This document shows positions 45,500 through 54,126 of a stretch of DNA of 64,000 nt, piece after piece (position 1 is the stretch's first letter; each line of letters starts with the position of its first letter). Under the pieces are notes generated by a model that worked only from the letters and a program-made list of their open reading frames with translations, made no database searches and was not told the origin of the DNA. The stretch spans positions 1 through 64,000 of the forward strand of contig CAYNFP010000005.1 of assembly GCA_964396655.1 (NCBI GenBank), read 5' to 3'. The DNA comes from CAYNFP01 sp964396655 (GTDB taxonomy: Bacteria; Bacillota_I; Bacilli_A; RF39; UBA660). Position numbers and translations under genes: made by a program.

Positions 45500-45820
45500 A
45501 TGGAAAGAGCATACTTTTACAGAAAAGCTAAAAATATAAAAGAATATGACAATGTGATTCTGAAATACAAAGAATACACTGATTTCTTAAGTTTTAAAAT
45601 ATCAAAAAAAATATTGCTTAATAAAAAGCAATATAAAAATTTTACTAATAACTTTATGGAAGAGCAAGATTTTATAAAACAGAATATAGATTTAATGACA
45701 ATGGATGACAACGATGTTGTTTCGTGTTTATTAATGCATTCTGAAAATTATAATTTTGGAATTCTTGTATATTCAGCCGGATATGGATATGCGAGATATA
45801 TCGCAAAAATCACAATATAA
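45500..45820 (+). CDS. hypothetical protein (possibly DUF6329)
   Basis: 106 residues. MERAYFYRKAKNIKEYD at the start, a middle EEQDFIKQNIDLM and an ending YSAGYGYARYIA recall a small family of unknown function (DUF6329, from memory). GAGGAGGAT precedes the ATG. It is the only plus-strand gene in the island, divergent from hsdR and converging on the nuclease-like gene. Confidence 0.7.
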   Translation: MERAYFYRKAKNIKEYDNVILKYKEYTDFLSFKISKKILLNKKQYKNFTNNFMEEQDFIKQNIDLMTMDDNDVVSCLLMHSENYNFGILVYSAGYGYARYIAKITI

Positions 45821-45833
45821 TATGAATTGTTTT

Positions 45834-47369
45834 TTATTTCACCTTAGATGCTGATGGTTTATTATCATTTCTACAATCAATCAAAAAAATTGTTTCTCCA
45901 ATTTTTCCTTTTTGACCAGCAGTTTTAATAAATTTGATAGTTTTATTGTAGTCAGTTTGACTAAAAAAGAATATTGCATAAAGACTATTTTCTGTATCAT
46001 TTGCTGCTTTGTAAATATCAACCTGATCAAAAATATGTGGTAATTGAGGATTACTGGCCAACTTAAATTCTACAACACATTGATTCTTTTGACCTTTTGA
46101 AATTATAACATCTGAAGGCCCTCTTCCATTATTGGTTTCAAAATCCGACTTATATGTTGTTGCATACCACACGAATTTAAACATTCTTTGAAGATCATTT
46201 TCACAGGTTATATTTTCCCCATTTACATAAAAGTTTTTATAAGCATCACAGTCTTCAATAATATGCTTAAAATATTTTAACCTGTTCCTTGATTCCTCAA
46301 TTGCCGTTGGCATTTCAGTAAACGTATAATTATTTTCAAAAAATGATTCTATAATTCTTTTAGAGTTTATTATCAATTTTGAAAATTGCGATGCAAACTC
46401 TTGATAGCTTTCATTCCTAACTTCCCTTGTATCATTTTCTCTTAATTTAATATAATAATCATATAATATTGGAAATTGATTTGCAATTTCAACAAAGGCC
46501 CTTTTTTCTATTTTGTTAATTGAATCTTCATTAATTCTCTTTTTATTTTTTTTCTGATTATCTTCATATCTTTTTACAGCAATACCAATATAATTTTCAA
46601 CCTGACTTCGTAAAGCAAAATTATCAATTGAATTTCTTATTCTTTGATGACTATTGCAAAAATCTACCCTATTAATAGCAGGTTCATCTTTTCTTAATAT
46701 ATCAAATGGTGTAAGTAGAACATACTCTATTTTCCCATTTGCTTTAGTGATATATGGGAGTTTATATTCTTTACTAACAAAAGTCTCGGTTTGATAATTA
46801 AAGTCTGCCATATCAACTGGAATTATTTTTAACATACTAGAATCTATATATTGTTTAGAAAATTTTTCTGTATATTCAAGCAAATAGGATTTTATGACAT
46901 TTACTGTTAAGTCACTTATTTTATCTTTTCCGCTACCTTCATGAATCAACATTACTTTCTCAATATGTGATTCGTTTGAAATTGAATTTGTTGTTAAAGC
47001 AAACTGTATGTTATTAGCCAAAAATTCAGAAAACTTTTTTCCTAAAGCTAATCCCCCATTACCATTTAATGAGTAACCTAACCAATTTTGTTTTACTTCA
47101 TGAAATCCAAACCATGCAGATATTTCCCCTTTTGTTAAATTCTTTTGAGCCTTAACCGCTAAAAAATGGAAATATTTTATTATTTTTTTGTGAAGCTTTT
47201 TATATTCACCTTTTTCACTATTAAATATTAATAAAGGATCTACAAATAGTGGAATATCACAAACAAGCGATATATCAACAGCTCCATATTCTTCTAAAAT
47301 TTTTGGTGAAACATTAAAAATTTCAGAAAACAATACCTTATTAGTTTTTTTTTCTGATTCAATTTTCAT
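45834..47369 (-). CDS. PD-(D/E)XK nuclease-like protein
   Basis: 511 residues. The C-terminal domain has E390, D420 (GRGPSDVI), E434 and K436 (VVEFKLA), the order of a PD-(D/E)XK endonuclease core, followed by FDQVDIYKAA and a further strand. The N-terminal 380 residues are not recognised; they open with VLFSEIFNVSPKILEEYGAVDISL and FVDPLLIF and hold a charged helical middle. AGGAGGG precedes the ATG. Its position after the RnlAB-like genes suggests a defence effector. Nuclease activity is inferred. Confidence 0.65.
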   Translation of the reverse strand: MKIESEKKTNKVLFSEIFNVSPKILEEYGAVDISLVCDIPLFVDPLLIFNSEKGEYKKLHKKIIKYFHFLAVKAQKNLTKGEISAWFGFHEVKQNWLGYSLNGNGGLALGKKFSEFLANNIQFALTTNSISNESHIEKVMLIHEGSGKDKISDLTVNVIKSYLLEYTEKFSKQYIDSSMLKIIPVDMADFNYQTETFVSKEYKLPYITKANGKIEYVLLTPFDILRKDEPAINRVDFCNSHQRIRNSIDNFALRSQVENYIGIAVKRYEDNQKKNKKRINEDSINKIEKRAFVEIANQFPILYDYYIKLRENDTREVRNESYQEFASQFSKLIINSKRIIESFFENNYTFTEMPTAIEESRNRLKYFKHIIEDCDAYKNFYVNGENITCENDLQRMFKFVWYATTYKSDFETNNGRGPSDVIISKGQKNQCVVEFKLASNPQLPHIFDQVDIYKAANDTENSLYAIFFFSQTDYNKTIKFIKTAGQKGKIGETIFLIDCRNDNKPSASKVK

Positions 47370-47504
47370 ATATTAATTACCCTCCTAATCATTACTTTTT
47401 AAAATTTTGACTTTTGTTACTACAATGTCGTCTAAATACAACCTGATATCAATTTTAGCTGCTTTTAATTTTTTGTGGGGTAAATATGGGATAAAATATA
47501 TTAA

Positions 47505-47846
47505 TTACATTAACTTTTCTTTGTTTACAATAACAGACCCTTTTAGCAAGTTAGAGTTGGTTATAAAAAAATTGTTTGATAGCTTAACATATTTCCGTAT
47601 TGGCTCATATTCTTTCTTGCTATTAAAGTTTATTTTTCCGTTTATGACATCAAATTGCCAAAACCTATCTTTTGAATGCCAACCTATGGATGATAACAAC
47701 AAGTCAAATACTATTTTCCCTGAAAAATCACTATTTTGAATATTTTCTAAAACAAATTTTTTTATTATTTCTCCTACATTATAAACGCTTTTTATAGCAA
47801 TTAAATAACAATCATTTGTCTTGTGTAAAATTTCGTAATTTTTCAT
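47505..47846 (-). CDS. RnlB-like antitoxin
   Basis: About 113 residues. The central SGKIVFDLLLSSIGWHSKDRFWQFDVINGKINF matches the pattern of E. coli RnlB (ETTGEILFDLL, then a short loop, RF, and a GRI/GKI strand). RnlB neutralises the RnlA ribonuclease. It lies directly downstream of the RnlA-like gene, 18 bases away, with GAGGTGAT before the ATG. The start could be one codon earlier (ATGATG). Confidence 0.72.
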   Translation of the reverse strand: MKNYEILHKTNDCYLIAIKSVYNVGEIIKKFVLENIQNSDFSGKIVFDLLLSSIGWHSKDRFWQFDVINGKINFNSKKEYEPIRKYVKLSNNFFITNSNLLKGSVIVNKEKLM

Positions 47847-47864
47847 CATTATCACCTCACTTAC

Positions 47865-49277
47865 TTATTTATAATATTCCTCTATAAGTATTATACCATT
47901 CATAATTACTTTTTTACTTTCTTCATTATTCATTAATTTTGTATCACTAATATCTAAATCACCAAAATGAAATATTTTATGTCTTATTGTATTATAAAAA
48001 TTATAACATCTATTGATGTAATCAACTTTAGAAGCATTTGTTTTTAAAGCATGTGTTTTTTGTAAAGTATAACTGTTACCATTAAAATCAAAATAACTAA
48101 ACTTATCTATTATATTAATATTCAAATCATTTTTGAATACGAACTTCAATTGTCCTTCGATTGCACGAAGTACTGGTGTAGTGATATAACTAGAATCCTC
48201 AATATAATCTATTTCTAAAAATAAATTATAGACACCTTGTACCAAGAGACGATAAATATCTATATTTAATTGAATACCTTGCAAACCAGGTGCGATTTCA
48301 TATAACTTCTGTTGAATTTTATCTTTATCAATATCAGTCTTATTTTTGCAATTTAAATTTAATAATATTGTATCAATTGTTTCTTTGTCATTTAGAAAAC
48401 TTAAAAGTAATTGAAATATTTTTTCATTTTCTTTTCTAGGAATAATTAATAGATTTCCACTTTCAAAATCATATTTTTGAAAGGTCAACTTTTCTTGACC
48501 AACAAAGCATTTGTAGACGAAATGATTTGATTTTTGTTCTTTAATAAAATTGAAGTTTTCTATTAGTAGTTTTAATTTTTTCAAAGATAAATCTATTTTC
48601 TCAGTACTATATCTATAACTCTTAAATCCATAATCATCTTCTTTTGATTGCTCAAGTGATCTTAATTCGTTTTTTGCCAATTTATCTGCTATTTCATTAT
48701 AAGTGTTTCCTGTATGGCCCTTCACTTTTATATATTTTACTTCTATATCCTTTTTTCTTTTATTAATTTCATCAAAATAATCTACTGAAATTAAATTATT
48801 TAATCTCCATTCGCCAGTTATCCATTTTCCCAACCCATCATAATCATGAAGAATATATATTTTTTTATATTTTTTATGAATAGCATAGTCAATAGCCTCT
48901 AACACACCTTTTATTTCACCATAAACTTGATTACTATTATATTTATCTTTTGTTACGCCACTAATCCTATATTCAGGCATATTTTTCATTAGACAAACAC
49001 AGCCATAAGAAACATAATCGTAATTTGGATTAAAAGAACCGTCTGAATAAACTATAATTTCATCGTCGTTTATGTCATCAACTGATATTATATGTCCTTG
49101 TTCTTCACTTGGCTCATCAGTTAATTCATCACTCTCCATATAATGAGTGGCTTCATCTTCAGTGTTAAATTTTTTAAATTTTGCTCCTTTATATCCTTCA
49201 ATATTCTTCTTACATTCATCCCAAGAGTCAAAAATACCTGTTTTCTCACCAACTTTAACTGCATAAAACTTACTCAT
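47865..49277 (-). CDS. viroplasmin-RNase HI-RnlA-like toxin fusion
   Basis: 470 residues with three parts. Residues 1-50 are a viroplasmin-type RNA/DNA-hybrid-binding domain (KFYAVKVGEKTGIFDSWDEC). Residues 72-205 are RNase HI with D79, E121, D145, H188 and D198 in the right places (YSDGSF, GEIKGVLEAI, GHTG, NEIADKLAKN). Residues 215-470 resemble RnlA, ending in a HEPN-type R432-x4-H437 (IRHKIFHFGD) with E374 as a further candidate. E. coli RnlA is a ribonuclease toxin acting against phage T4 dmd mutants and needs RNase HI for full activity. AGGAGG precedes the start. It overlaps the upstream TPR gene by eight bases. Confidence 0.78.
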   Translation of the reverse strand: MSKFYAVKVGEKTGIFDSWDECKKNIEGYKGAKFKKFNTEDEATHYMESDELTDEPSEEQGHIISVDDINDDEIIVYSDGSFNPNYDYVSYGCVCLMKNMPEYRISGVTKDKYNSNQVYGEIKGVLEAIDYAIHKKYKKIYILHDYDGLGKWITGEWRLNNLISVDYFDEINKRKKDIEVKYIKVKGHTGNTYNEIADKLAKNELRSLEQSKEDDYGFKSYRYSTEKIDLSLKKLKLLIENFNFIKEQKSNHFVYKCFVGQEKLTFQKYDFESGNLLIIPRKENEKIFQLLLSFLNDKETIDTILLNLNCKNKTDIDKDKIQQKLYEIAPGLQGIQLNIDIYRLLVQGVYNLFLEIDYIEDSSYITTPVLRAIEGQLKFVFKNDLNINIIDKFSYFDFNGNSYTLQKTHALKTNASKVDYINRCYNFYNTIRHKIFHFGDLDISDTKLMNNEESKKVIMNGIILIEEYYK

Positions 49278-50355
49278 AAAATACCTCCTCTACTAAAATT
49301 GCATTAGGTTTTACTAATCCGTTTTTATCTTTTGAATCTATTACAAAGAATTTTACATAATCATTTCTTTTCTTTGCAATAATTAACTCTTTTCTTACAA
49401 ATACATTTTCTGGAAAACTATCACTTTTTATAAAACCATTTCCACTTTTGCTAATATTGAATATATATCCTTTATAGATTTTGGGTAGAATTTCATTTTT
49501 CTCCATTATGTAACTATACAAGATTGAGTTGAATTTATTTTTTTTACAAGATGATATCTTTCCCTCTTTGATTTCAATAAAATCTAACAATTTGGTATAT
49601 AAATCACCATCCAATTCTTTAATGAAATTTAATATTGAATCATAAATATATAAGTCTAGATATTTGCCGTGAACTATTAATAGTTCTATTATTAAGAAAT
49701 ATATACTTAAAACATTTTTTATATCCTTATATTTTATCGGTAAAGTTAAAAGATAAGGGTCTCTTTTTATCAGTAATAATTCTTCTAAAATTTTATTTGC
49801 CTTTTCATAATCGCGATTAAAAAAATATAATTTGCAAATATGATATTTAATAAAAAATACAACTTCTTTATCACATGTTCCGCTGTTAATATATTGTTTC
49901 TCTAGTTCGAGCAAAACCTCCTTTTTGTTTAGAAATTGTAAATACTTAGATTTCTTCAAATAAAATAAATCATAATCACTATATCTATTCTTTCCGAACC
50001 TATCTTTATTTAAAATACTACAATCATAATAATTAACCCATTTCAAGGCATTTGCATAATCAGTTTTGTCCTCATAAAATTTCAATCCTAATTTGATAAA
50101 ATTAATATCTAATTTTTTATTTTCAGCACTGCATTCTGTTATAGCCGTTTCTATTAAATTAATATTATCACTAGTTACTTTTTCATTTCTCTTACAAAAA
50201 TAATCAAATACTCTTTTTCGGTAATCAATTTTTATATTTTGTGTACAATTTTTATTGATAATAAGATTTCTTAGTAATTTCATTGTCGTAATAGCATCTT
50301 CATTTTTTTCTATTATTATTAAATATTCGTTGCTTTTTTCACTTATTAAATCCAT
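49270..50355 (-). CDS. TPR-like protein with C-terminal cold-shock-like domain
   Basis: About 361 residues. Helical pairs typical of tetratricopeptide repeats fill about residues 20-270 (for example YEDKTDYANALKWVNYYD and FFNRDYEKANKILEELL). The last 65 residues (GYIFNISKSGNGFIKSD, NVFVRKELI) have the cold-shock/OB pattern for nucleic-acid binding. The ATG at 50355 follows GGAGG by eight bases. It is the first gene of the RnlAB-like operon and could be a sensor or RNA-binding regulator of the toxin (inference). Confidence 0.65.
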   Translation of the reverse strand: MDLISEKSNEYLIIIEKNEDAITTMKLLRNLIINKNCTQNIKIDYRKRVFDYFCKRNEKVTSDNINLIETAITECSAENKKLDINFIKLGLKFYEDKTDYANALKWVNYYDCSILNKDRFGKNRYSDYDLFYLKKSKYLQFLNKKEVLLELEKQYINSGTCDKEVVFFIKYHICKLYFFNRDYEKANKILEELLLIKRDPYLLTLPIKYKDIKNVLSIYFLIIELLIVHGKYLDLYIYDSILNFIKELDGDLYTKLLDFIEIKEGKISSCKKNKFNSILYSYIMEKNEILPKIYKGYIFNISKSGNGFIKSDSFPENVFVRKELIIAKKRNDYVKFFVIDSKDKNGLVKPNAILVEEVFYE

Positions 50356-50518
50356 TTGTAAGGCCTCCAAAAAAACTAATATAAAATTTATTAGGTCTTT
50401 ACTAGCACCACTAGCAACATTATACCATATATTTCCATCTTACAACAAAAATGAATTTAAAACTGAAAAATGTTATGCAAATGAAGGATAAAAGTTTATG
50501 ATTTCCTTGTTTTACAAA

Positions 50519-50619
50519 TAAAAAATGGAGCCTCTCGGCTCCTTCAGGGGGTTTTGGTTGATCCACCTTCACTCTTAAAAATCGTAAAAGCAGATCTAGC
50601 ATAGCAATAATACTATGCT
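50519..50619 (-). ncRNA. candidate small RNA with own promoter and terminator
   Basis: A promoter (50626-50654) would start transcription at about 50619. The roughly 100-nt transcript begins with hairpin AGCATAG/CTATGCT (50598-50619), contains a short GGTGGATCAACC element and an unpaired ACCCCC stretch, and ends in a GC-rich terminator (50520-50542). The C-rich stretch could pair with ribosome binding sites, as in several Firmicutes small RNAs. I cannot match it to a named family. The rest of 50371-50700 shows nothing else. Confidence 0.6.
50520..50542 (-). terminator. terminator of the small RNA
   Basis: The stem GGAGCC/GGCTCC with a four-base loop (50527-50542) is followed on the minus strand by AT and five or more T. 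It has the highest GC in the neighbourhood. Confidence 0.88.
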
Positions 50620-50625
50620 AATTTA

Positions 50626-50654
50626 ATGATATAATCTTTTATGGATTTTGTCAA
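50626..50654 (-). promoter_or_regulatory. promoter of the small RNA
   Basis: A perfect -35 TTGACA (50649-50654) and -10 TATCAT (50626-50631) are 17 bp apart on the minus strand. No protein start with a ribosome binding site follows. Confidence 0.75.
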
Positions 50655-50699
50655 ATTATTTTTTCTAAAATTTGGAAATATTTTGGAAAGAAAAAAGCA

Positions 50700-51413
50700 T
50701 TAAAGCTCAACGTTATGATATATATTACTTACATCATCTATTTCTTCAAGTAAATCTAATGCTCTTTTAAATTTTGTTAAATCTTCTTCAGTAAGTGTAA
50801 TTGTTTCTTTTGGATATTTAGATATTTCTTCTATTTCTATTTTATTATTTGGGAACTTTTCTTCTATTGCTTTTTTCATTTTATAGAAGTCTTGTGGTTC
50901 TCCATATATTAATAAAATATCTCCATCTTTTTCTATATCATTTAAATCTATGCCTTCATTGAACATAGCTTCCATTACATCGTCTTCACTAACATCTTTT
51001 ATTCCTAGTACAGCTAAATGATCATACATATATGAAACAGCTCCCATAGAGGCTAATTTTAATCCTGTTTTGTTAAATACTGCTTTTAATAAAGATAAAC
51101 TTCTATTAATATTATCAGTTAAACATCTTATAATTAAATTACTTCCACCTTGGCCAAATGCTTCATATTCACATACTTCATAGTTTTCTACTGCACCTTT
51201 TTTTGCTTTATCAATATTTCTATTAATAACATCTGCAGGTACTTGATCTTTCTTTGCTTTCTCTATTATTCTTTTAAGTTCAAGGTTATTTACCGGGTCA
51301 GGGCTAGACTTTGCCGCTTGGTATATCTCCTTTGCATAAACAGAATATAGTTTTGACTTTACAGCAGCAGTTTTTGCCATTGAGGCTGCTCTTACTTCAT
51401 GTGCTCTTCCCAT
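50700..51413 (-). CDS. YebC/PmpR family regulator
   Basis: 237 residues. GRAHEVRAASMAKTAAVKSKLYSVYAKEI at the N terminus and NLELKRIIEKAKKDQVPADVINRNIDKAKKG identify YebC/TACO1. Members act as transcription regulators or help ribosomes through proline stretches. Length is normal. AAGGAAGTG precedes the ATG. Confidence 0.95.
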   Translation of the reverse strand: MGRAHEVRAASMAKTAAVKSKLYSVYAKEIYQAAKSSPDPVNNLELKRIIEKAKKDQVPADVINRNIDKAKKGAVENYEVCEYEAFGQGGSNLIIRCLTDNINRSLSLLKAVFNKTGLKLASMGAVSYMYDHLAVLGIKDVSEDDVMEAMFNEGIDLNDIEKDGDILLIYGEPQDFYKMKKAIEEKFPNNKIEIEEISKYPKETITLTEEDLTKFKRALDLLEEIDDVSNIYHNVEL

Positions 51414-51475
51414 TATTTCACTTCCTTTTAATTTATTTGGGCTTTCTTAACCTATTCTACTACATATTATGTAAT

Positions 51476-51502
51476 AAAAAAAGATTAAATTTAATCTTTT
51501 TT
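51476..51502 (-). terminator. rho-independent terminator
   Basis: The palindrome AAAAAGATTAAA/TTTAATCTTTTT overlaps the stop of the DUF1292-like gene and has T (minus strand) on its far side. Confidence 0.7.
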
Positions 51503-51739
51503 CATTGCTTTATATATTTCTTCCTTATTTCTTTGAAATAATAGATTGAATACTTTTTCATGTTCTTCATCTGATTCAATGTCTTTAAACTCATCATTTA
51601 TTGCTTCTACTAAAGCTAAATCTTTTTCAGCCTCTCCTATCAAGAATATATACTTTTTATTATCCATTTCAAAAAAATCAAGTACAATATATTCTTTATC
51701 ATTATCAAGTATTATAGCTTCACCTTTTTCGTAATTCAT
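51491..51739 (-). CDS. DUF1292-like protein
   Basis: About 82 residues, acidic. The beta-rich start (EAIILDNDKEYIVLDFFEMDNKKYIFLIGE) and the acidic helix that follows fit DUF1292, as for the gene at 3727, though the two are not close. AGGA eight bases before the ATG at 51739 sets the start. It lies ten bases after the preceding membrane protein gene. Confidence 0.7.
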   Translation of the reverse strand: MNYEKGEAIILDNDKEYIVLDFFEMDNKKYIFLIGEAEKDLALVEAINDEFKDIESDEEHEKVFNLLFQRNKEEIYKAMKKD

Positions 51740-51749
51740 ATTTGTTATC

Positions 51750-52055
51750 CTATCTACCATTTAATGCATTAGAACCAGGTTCTTCGTATGCATTTCTTTG
51801 GGTTTCTGTTATAGTAAAACCAGTTCTAGGTTCAACGGTAACATTATTGGCTTTAGCTATTCTTGCTGAATTAGCAACAAAAGCAAAAAGACCAACAACT
51901 AAAAAAGTATATGCTAAAAATTTTAAAAATTTTTCTGGATTTAATTTATACTTTTGTTTGGCTTTTCTTCCATTAACGTTTTCATTATGTCTCATTTGTT
52001 CTCTAGCGGAATTAACAAAACTTGCACTTTTTAATTCTCCAATATTCTCTGCCAT
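51750..52055 (-). CDS. hypothetical single-pass membrane protein
   Basis: About 101 residues, not recognised. A basic N-terminal half is followed by one membrane helix (about residues 45-66, LKFLAYTFLVVGLFAFVA) and a 35-residue outer tail. The ATG at 52055 has GGTG six bases upstream. It lies between recG and the DUF1292-like gene in one transcription unit. Confidence 0.7.
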   Translation of the reverse strand: MAENIGELKSASFVNSAREQMRHNENVNGRKAKQKYKLNPEKFLKFLAYTFLVVGLFAFVANSARIAKANNVTVEPRTGFTITETQRNAYEEPGSNALNGR

Positions 52056-52109
52056 AAATAACACCATCCTTATCTTAATTATATTCTTTGTTTTTATATA
52101 TTTCAATTA

Positions 52110-54101
52110 TTAGTCGATCGACTTTACACTTTCTATAAATTTAGTGTAACAGTCATATTTTAGATATTCTTTATCTTTTATAAATTCTGCACTATCTTCT
52201 TTTGCTTGTAATAATATTTTATAATCATTTTTTAAACTTGCTATTTTGAAAGACATATCTCCACTTTGTTTTACTCCAAATAAGTCTCCTTCTCCACGCA
52301 TTTCAAAATCTTTTTCTGTTATATAAAATCCATCATTACTTTCTGTTAATACTTGTAATCTTTTATTGTTTTTTGATCCAATTAATACACAAGTACATTC
52401 ATAACTATTTCTTCCAATTCTTCCTCTTAACTGATGTAAAGTAGAAAGTCCAAATCTATCAGCATCATATATAACCATCATAGAAGCATTTTTAACATCT
52501 ACTCCCACTTCAATTACTGTTGTTGAAATTAATATTTGAATTTCTCCCTTTAAGAATTCACTCATTATTCTTTCTTTTTCTAATTTATTTAATTTACCAT
52601 GTAATATCTCTACTTTTACTTTATTTGTAAAAGCATCTGTCATTTTCTTTTTTAAATCAGTTACTGTTGATAAATCTAATGTTTCACTTTCTTCAATTAA
52701 TGGAGAAACCACATATATTTGATGATTTAAATCTAATTCACTTTTCATCATTGTTAATACTTCTGGTATTTCTTTTTCAGTTTTTATTAAAGTTTTTATT
52801 TCTTTTCTTCCACTTGGTTTAGTTTTTATATATGAAATGTCCATATCTCCATATAATGTTAAAGCATATGTTCTTGGTATTGGAGTAGCAGACATATATA
52901 ATGTATCTGGAAGTAATCCTTTGTTTTTCAAACTTGCTCTTTGGTTAACTCCAAATCTATGCTGTTCATCTGTTATAACTAATCCTAAGTTTTTAAATTC
53001 AACATTATCACTTATTAATGCATGAGTTCCAATTACTAAGTCTAGTTTACCTAATTTTATTTTTTCCTGTACCTCTTCTTTATCTTTTTTAGTAAGACTT
53101 CCTATTAATAATCCAACTCTCATACCAGTATCTTCTAATATTTCTCTTATGTTATTAAAGTGTTGTATTGCAAGTATTTCTGTAGGCGCCATTAAAGCTG
53201 TTTGATAACCTGATAAACTGTTTATATAGGCCGCTATAACACTTACTATAGTTTTACCACTACCAACATCTCCTTCAAGCATTCTATTCATTCTAATGTT
53301 ACCACCCAAATCTGAATATATGTCCTTAACTGCTTTTACTTGATCATTTGTAAGTTCAAAAGGAAGTCCTCTTATGAATTCATCAACTTTCTCTTGATCT
53401 ATATTTCTAATATACCCAGACTCTTTAGATTTATTAACTTGTTTTAAATAATTAATCTTAAACATAAAATCAAAAAATTCTTCATATATAAGTTTAATCT
53501 TAGCTTTTTTTAATTCATTAGCATTTAATGGATTATGAATATATTTTAATGCTTTCTTTTTATCTAAAAATTTATATCTTTCATTCAAATATTCGGGCAC
53601 TTTATCTTCTATATTTATATTTAAAGTTAAGGCGGAAGCAATATACTTTCTTAATATCTTATTTGATATACCACTAGTTAAATGATATAAAGGATCTATT
53701 TGTCCATCAGAAACTTTTTCAAACTTAATATCAGAACATACAAAAGTATTGGTATTTTCATTCCATTTACCTATTAAGGTTAAATTCATACCTAATTTTA
53801 TATTATTTTTTATAAATGCTCTATTAAATATAATTGCTTTGAATATTTTCTTGTTAGAACCCACTCTAAATGTTAAACTATTCATCTTTCCATTAAATCT
53901 TCTAAGAATAGGATAACTATCTACGATTGCGTGTACTGTATAGTTTTCTCCATCCTTAAATTCATTAGCGTTATCTATTTTAATAACATTATATCTGTAA
54001 GGATAATAGTTTATTAAATCTTCTGCTGAAAATATATTTAATGCATTTAAATATTTTAAACTTTTTTCCCCTAAACCTTTAATTTTTATTAATTCACTCA
54101 T
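52110..54101 (-). CDS. recG: ATP-dependent DNA helicase RecG
   Basis: 663 residues. The N-terminal wedge/OB domain is followed by a helicase with Walker A MLEGDVGSGKT (about 272), ITDEQHRFGV (DEXH-like, about 377), MSATPIPRT and the C-terminal TRG-region QLRGRIGR. RecG reverses stalled forks. GGAG precedes the ATG. Confidence 0.97.
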   Translation of the reverse strand: MSELIKIKGLGEKSLKYLNALNIFSAEDLINYYPYRYNVIKIDNANEFKDGENYTVHAIVDSYPILRRFNGKMNSLTFRVGSNKKIFKAIIFNRAFIKNNIKLGMNLTLIGKWNENTNTFVCSDIKFEKVSDGQIDPLYHLTSGISNKILRKYIASALTLNINIEDKVPEYLNERYKFLDKKKALKYIHNPLNANELKKAKIKLIYEEFFDFMFKINYLKQVNKSKESGYIRNIDQEKVDEFIRGLPFELTNDQVKAVKDIYSDLGGNIRMNRMLEGDVGSGKTIVSVIAAYINSLSGYQTALMAPTEILAIQHFNNIREILEDTGMRVGLLIGSLTKKDKEEVQEKIKLGKLDLVIGTHALISDNVEFKNLGLVITDEQHRFGVNQRASLKNKGLLPDTLYMSATPIPRTYALTLYGDMDISYIKTKPSGRKEIKTLIKTEKEIPEVLTMMKSELDLNHQIYVVSPLIEESETLDLSTVTDLKKKMTDAFTNKVKVEILHGKLNKLEKERIMSEFLKGEIQILISTTVIEVGVDVKNASMMVIYDADRFGLSTLHQLRGRIGRNSYECTCVLIGSKNNKRLQVLTESNDGFYITEKDFEMRGEGDLFGVKQSGDMSFKIASLKNDYKILLQAKEDSAEFIKDKEYLKYDCYTKFIESVKSID

Positions 54102-54126
54102 TCATTTCTCCGTAAACATTTATATT

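Noticed and set aside
47407..47739. A 110-codon plus-strand frame
   Set aside because: It is antisense to the RnlB-like gene, which has a good ribosome binding site and family similarity.
50420..50602. A 60-codon minus-strand frame at the island border
   Set aside because: It runs straight through the small RNA's hairpin and GC-rich terminator, and no ribosome binding site precedes its start. The RNA interpretation explains the interval better.
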